Source: Gnetum montanum
Lineage: Eukaryota > Streptophyta > Gnetopsida > Gnetales > Gnetaceae
Reading direction: 5' to 3'
NCBI GenBank assembly: GCA_015680685.1
Contig: MNCI01000596.1
Span: forward strand, 357,612 to 420,600
Length of the DNA stretch: 62,989 bases
Shown piece after piece: positions 58,001-62,989 of the stretch. The notes beneath the pieces were generated by a model. The model made no database searches, was not told the DNA's origin, and saw only the letters and a list, made by a program, of their open reading frames with translations. The position numbers and the translations under genes were made by a program. Position 1 is the first letter of the stretch. Every line of letters begins with the position of its first letter.

Positions 58001-61000
58001 TGCTAGATTAGGAACTGTGATATCAATAGATCCATTATTTTTTTGTTCATTGTGTGGATTCTTGTGCTTGTTTTAGGTGAGTAACCTTTGCCTCTCTTTC
58101 ATTTATTCATATTTGTAGCCCTTTGTGTGCATTAGCATGGGATTAGATTTTAATTACAATGTTTTCTTAAATCTATGTAATTTTATGGAAATTATGGATT
58201 TATTTTTTTTACTCAATTAGATCTAAGCATTTTAGTAATCTAGCTTGATGAATTGATTATTGTGCATATTACTATTATTCACTAATTTCGAGCATGGGTT
58301 TTGTGAGTATAATCATCAACAATTTTTAGCTCATGGACTTAGTTTGATTCTCTTTATTTTTAGCATTTATGGAGTCATTTTGCTCTTTTTCTTTAATTGT
58401 CTTAAGTAATTGGAAAATATTAGGATTTTGGTTTAAGTGTTATTCCATTTATGAGTTTTTTCCCTTGATATACCTCTATGTGGCTTACTATTTCATTGTC
58501 TCTTTTCTTGTTTTGTGTTGTACAATTGTTTCTACCTTTTTGAGTATTGTTATTTTTATTCTTGGTATTCTTCATTTATTGTAATGTTCATTCCATGCAC
58601 TTTTTGTGATTTTCATGAAGTTTATACAAAACCACAAGTCAACCATGACTCATGGTGTGACTATTGGCTCCAATTATAAGTCATGGTGAGGTCATGGTTA
58701 CTAACCACAAGTCATGATGGGGTTATGGTGGAGTTATGGTTCGCCCCCAATTCTTTTTGTGTCTTTTCTAATCTCTTTTAATAAATTTTCAATATCATGA
58801 GTCCACCACAAATCATGATCAAGTTATGATTAACTATCATGTGGTGTGGTCAAGTGATATACTCACATATATAATTAAATAAAATGTATTTAATGAAAAC
58901 TAGAGTTTCATGTAGCCACAAAAGATAAATCTCTAATAATTTCACTAGGTGCATCATAAAATATTACATAAAATAACAATCTCAAGATAGTTGTTTCGTC
59001 TCATCTAGAAATAAAGTTATTAATGTTTGAAATTTATTAAATTGAATAATAAAATATTAATTTAAAATAAATAATATTAAGTTTCTTGAACATATTACAC
59101 GTGCTAAAATGAAAAATGCTTGTGGCAATCTCATGATCCCAAAGGACAACAAATTCACATTTATCATCCCTTATTATTTATTCACAAAAATAGTTACATG
59201 GCTCAACTAACCTAAAAGTGGGTAACTTCTATTTTATAAAAATATAGAATATACATAAGCTATTTTTCAAATTCAGTAGGTCCATGTTGTACAAAATTAA
59301 TCCACCTTTAGTCTCATCTCTCTCTTCTAGAGTTTCCCTTCCTACTCTGGGCTCTCTACATCGAAATGTAGGAGTTGGAAACCCCTAAAATAAGAAAGGT
59401 TATTTTATTTAAGACTTAGGGTGTGGGCTTGCTGAAGGTTTCTAATAAACTATGCAAAAAGGTTGCAAGGTCTAGAAATGCCACAAATTTTCCTGAAATT
59501 TAAATAAAATCCAAGAATCCAAAGCAAATGTTTTTTTTTATAATTATTTAATCCTTTAGTGTTCAAAGATAGTATAAATTTGTCCACCAAAATCCAAAGA
59601 AAATATATATTTTAATCAAGCATCTTCGCTACTAAAGGAACTCATCGACAAGTCTTGGAATGACCTCACTATTATCATTGCATTAGCCTCATGATCATAA
59701 ATAAGTCACTCATGGCCAGGTCTTGGCAATAGCCTCACTACTAACATCCTCAATGGCCAAGGCACATGTATCATTGGAATGATAAGTCTTGACTATGTCT
59801 CATTGTACACCACTAGCCTTAACTACTCAATGTCATGGTCTTAGCTAAATCCATAGTCTCTCATGAACTTATGAATCAAAATCCATGGTAGAAAATCCAT
59901 CCAATAACCTTTGTTCTTGTGGAGTGGGTTCCACTAAAGAACACACCACTACTACATGCACACGAGGCCATCGAAAATATTTGTTGCTCCTAATACAAAC
60001 TGAGCAAAATTGGTCACACAAATATTATTATTTTATTTCAAAAGTCCAAAAGATGCCCAACATGGCCAAAAATTCATAAAATCTCAAATTCCTCAAAATT
60101 GTAGCAAAATAATGTTTATGTCATAAGCAAATCTCAAATATTCATAAAATATCCAAGGACAAGTTGGCCATAATTTCTACATTTTCCAAAACTTACCAAA
60201 GACAAAAAAAAGGTGTGAACAAGATTAAAATATTATTTTAAAATAAAAAGCCCAAAATTACAAAAATTTGGTAGTATCTCAACATAATAATTAAAATCAT
60301 AGAAGAATAGCAGAGAAGAAAGAGGCAAAGAGGAGAGAAAAAAAATTCATAGCAATATGGTAGCCATGCAAAAGGAAAATAAAATAAACTTCCTTACTTG
60401 TGCTGGCATGGCTCCTAGAATTTTCTTATGTTTTCCTTTACCGCATTGCCTCACTTTGCTTGTCACACCCAAAACCCTTCTTCAAACTAGGATGAGATGC
60501 ATCTAAGACTACTACCTATTTTATAGGGGGCAAAAAAGAAACAGGGCTCAAATCAACTTCAAAATGAAAAAGAAAGGGGCAAAAACATCTTTCCAGGAAA
60601 ATATGCTAGGACATGATTTTCAAAAAACAACCATTGTGCACAAAACAGTGGCTAAAAACAAAGGAATGAGGTAGTGAGAAAACGATGCGAAGCCAAAAAA
60701 AATACATATGCTTTATACCTTTAAGGTTTACATAAGCTTTTAAGCTTATATGCCTTTTGTAAAGGCGTTACGCACGTAAACGCCCTTGATCATGGCGTTC
60801 ACTAAATAAACTTTGATTTTGATTTTTATTTTTATTATTTCTTTTCTTTTCTAAAAATTATCCTTTTTCCTAGTTTCTCCCTCTCTTAACACCCTCACAC
60901 TCCAATACTCATAACACTAAAATCTCATCTAATCATGACTTTTCATGACCAACTAGTTCAAATGCTGAAACTTTTACGATATCCTAGCAAATTGGAAAAT

Positions 61001-61581
61001 GTGATATCTCAAGAACCATAACTCCAATTCTAGTAAATTAAGGATCAAAATCTACATTTTCAAAAATTCTACACACATTGTTAAGGTTATATTTTGGATT
61101 GAACATTATCCTAAGTTACTTCCTTAACAAAGCTTATTTATGCAATATTTAATTATAATGCAAAATGAACTCCAAATCCTAGTTTAACAATAAAAGGTAA
61201 CAAGCGCTATGATGTGGGTAGGATTAAGGTCTATAATTGTTCTATGAACAGAGTATTAAATAAGCACATGTACATAATAAAATAAAAGATGCATGACTAG
61301 ATGTGCATAAAAAAATAAACATGCATAGCCAAACACTTGTAAGGACATGATAACTGACAAAAGCAAAACTTTCTAGAGTAATTGGATTTCAACGTTTAAT
61401 CATAAAATATAAAGTAAACCTATGACTGAGCTCCAACAATAGTAAAATAAAGGATACAAAATTTTAACAAAACATCCTAGCAAGCATATTGTATTCACTT
61501 ATGTAGAAAACTAGTAACAACAACAACAACAATAATAATAGTAATGATAGTAATGTAAACCTTGATTAGAGCTAATAAAGG
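58001..61581. other. no recognisable gene
   Basis: Between the gypsy LTR and element 4. It holds short tandem-like wording around 58632-58860 (variants of 'aagtcatggtgaggtcatgg'), a purine-rich run near 60305-60350, and an AAC/AAT microsatellite at about 61511-61540. Parts near 60460-61000 read like the non-coding half of an unknown LTR. No domain was seen. Confidence 0.45.
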
Positions 61582-62474
61582 TGATGAGTGGTGAGGTACC
61601 CCTACACTCAACCATACGAAACGAGCGTAGCACGCACGATCCGGTCGAACTCTGCAGACTAAATGACTAAACGCCACAAGGAACGCTTGGGGTTAATCGT
61701 TCGTTGTCTTCCCAGGCTTGCTTGTATGTGTCACAGTGTATGGTTAAGCAAGTCTAAGGTATATGATTTTTTTGGTATTTTTCGATTTATCTCCTAAGCT
61801 ATGAGGGTGAAGGGTTGAGAAACTAACTAACTCTAACTACAACACTACGTCCTAGCGTCATCCGTTCCCACTTGTCGTACACACCCTGAACTGTGCAACT
61901 GTGGCTACCAAACGCTAATCGTTACTGGGATCACCACACGTAACGCACGTGCTCGAAGCGGTCGTACTGAGGCACTTAACTAACCTAAGTGTGACAAGCA
62001 GCCGATTCCTTGACTAGCCGTACACATCCGTAGATGCTCGTAATCAAGTCGTACTTGTCCCACGTTCTAGGAGGAAAGGGTTGAGAGAATCTAATCGCGA
62101 TGAGTAGCCGATTCCTTGGCTAGCCGTACACGTTCGTCAACGCTCGTAACCAAGTCGTACTCATGCCGCGTTACTAGAAAAGCAGTAAATAACATTAATT
62201 AAACCTATCCATGCACTGCAAGGTTTATCCACAAAGCTCGTCTTTATTGCCGTACACAACTTGCGTTCAGGTACAAAGCTGCTCGAATAAAGAACCGTTC
62301 ACTTGGGGGACTCCTACTGCGGGCACATGGAAAATATTCTATCTCTGGGGTGATCAATCCACCAGAGCTTCACTACTTTATGCCTAGGATCAGAAATGAG
62401 GGGAGTGCCACCTCTTATTTATAGATATGACGGTGGACCGCGATATCGTGGCTTGTGCAATCTACATCTCATCA
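61582..62474 (-). repeat. 3' LTR of family 1 element 4 (CpG-rich)
   Basis: 893 bp, TCATCA to TGATGA on the plus strand in reverse order; the element lies to the right and leaves the window. Minus-strand TATAAAT is at 62417-62423, with GATATC (62442-62447) 18 nt beyond it, and AATAAA at 62243-62248. Only one GATATC unit remains in U3. A 71-bp segment is duplicated (62000-62070 and 62106-62177). CpG sites that are TG or CA in the other LTRs are kept here. Confidence 0.85.
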
Positions 62475-62989
62475 TACCCCCATGACTAAATGAAAACTCG
62501 TCCTCGAGTTCCTTACAATGATATCAAGTAGGTATGGGATTATTGAGTGGAATGGAACTAATGGAATGACATGTGAACGATTCATTATTACAAGACTTAA
62601 CAAACTGGTGTTTGAGACAACAAGGGTGAATACCTTATTACAATGACATCAGGCCACATTTGGCAGCTGAGAGAAAAGAGGAGAGAGAATAGAAGAGAAG
62701 AAGAGAGAAGAGTCTTGCTGCTGCCAACGCCTAGATTGCACCTTCCGTTGTCCATCCGTAAGCGCATAATCCATTCTAATCCTTGCATAGCTGCCTCAGC
62801 GCTACTCCATTCCAAGTGTTTGCTCCAGATCCATTCCGTTGTTGTATGATTGTCATTTGCACGCACAACACAATCATATATTAGCAAGGGTAATTGACTC
62901 ATCAAGTAAATAATACCTTGCTTCAATGTAGGTTCATTGGCTAGNTCAGATCCATTCTATTGTTGTATGATTGCCATCTGCACACACAA
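62475..62989 (-). mobile_element. internal 3' edge of element 4
   Basis: Right of the LTR the minus-strand edge matches the other family 1 copies: 'ctcgaggacgagttttcatt' and the run catgggggta next to TGATGA. Beyond about 62560 it does not resemble ORF2 ends of elements 1-3. A 109-codon minus-strand ORF (62926-62597) has no recognised domain and may be chance. A purine-rich run lies at about 62670-62715. A single N is at 62945. Confidence 0.6.

Noticed and set aside
58369-58584. 71-codon hydrophobic ORF
   Set aside because: T-rich composition gives Phe/Leu/Ile runs; no supporting context.
62597-62926. 109-codon minus-strand ORF as a host gene
   Set aside because: It lies in the 3' internal edge of element 4 and includes low-complexity Ser/Leu codons from a purine-rich run; no domain is recognisable.
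1-62989. CRISPR arrays, bacterial operons, tRNA or rRNA genes
   Set aside because: The tandem arrays lack spacer/repeat structure, and no tRNA or rRNA signature was seen; the tRNA-like words are primer-binding sites.

Overview
This window looks like intergenic DNA from a large, AT-rich plant nuclear genome. It is built almost entirely of nested and decayed LTR retrotransposons plus one LINE fragment. I found no intact host gene, tRNA, rRNA or CRISPR array. Plant origin rests on three things: a primer-binding site matching the plant tRNA-Asp 3' end (Athila/Tat type), Ty3/gypsy and Ty1/copia domains of plant type, and a plant-type LINE. The degree of nesting fits a giant genome such as a gymnosperm, but the species cannot be told from the sequence. 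One long N gap and two single Ns show that this is a draft assembly.

The main theme is one retrotransposon family, here called family 1. It has LTRs of about 0.8-0.9 kb that begin TGATGA and end TCATCA, a tRNA-Asp-like PBS, a gag gene, a spacer of 1.4-2 kb, a second long ORF (ORF2) and a G-rich polypurine tract. It has no protease, reverse transcriptase or integrase, so it is non-autonomous. Copies: an ancient ORF2 remnant at 1-3455; element 1 (plus, 5514-10558, with an N gap and a large ORF2 deletion); element 2 (minus, 12816-21500, complete, with TSD CATAT on both sides); element 3 (plus, about 30921-39072, rearranged left end); and element 4 (minus, from 61582, only its 3' LTR and an internal edge in the window, CpG-rich and probably younger). 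A related element that does carry pol (element 5, plus, 42478-49900) shares the terminal hexamers, PBS, gag and U3 layout. It is the best candidate in the window for a relative of the autonomous partner.

Other regions: a minus-strand LINE fragment (10640-12560); a minus-strand chromovirus pol (about 21506-25200) whose integrase is split by about 1.5 kb containing a 24-bp minisatellite; a long decayed unknown ORF (26220-28920, minus); diverged repeats (about 28930-30459); a gag-only Ty1/copia element on the minus strand (49900-55886); and a second gypsy remnant with a retropepsin-like domain and its LTR (55887-about 58000), the same LTR type also lying at 2006 and 41711. The remaining gaps hold no feature I can name.

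The most interesting signal is in the LTR U3 regions. Family 1 LTRs carry a 14-bp-phased array with a GATATC core, placed 24 bp (start to start) upstream of TATAAAT. Element 5 keeps the same spacing (14, 20, 14, 24) with a different core (TTGACA-like). A second GATATC array with its own TATA box lies inside elements 2 and 3, upstream of ORF2. This suggests a dedicated transcription unit for ORF2.
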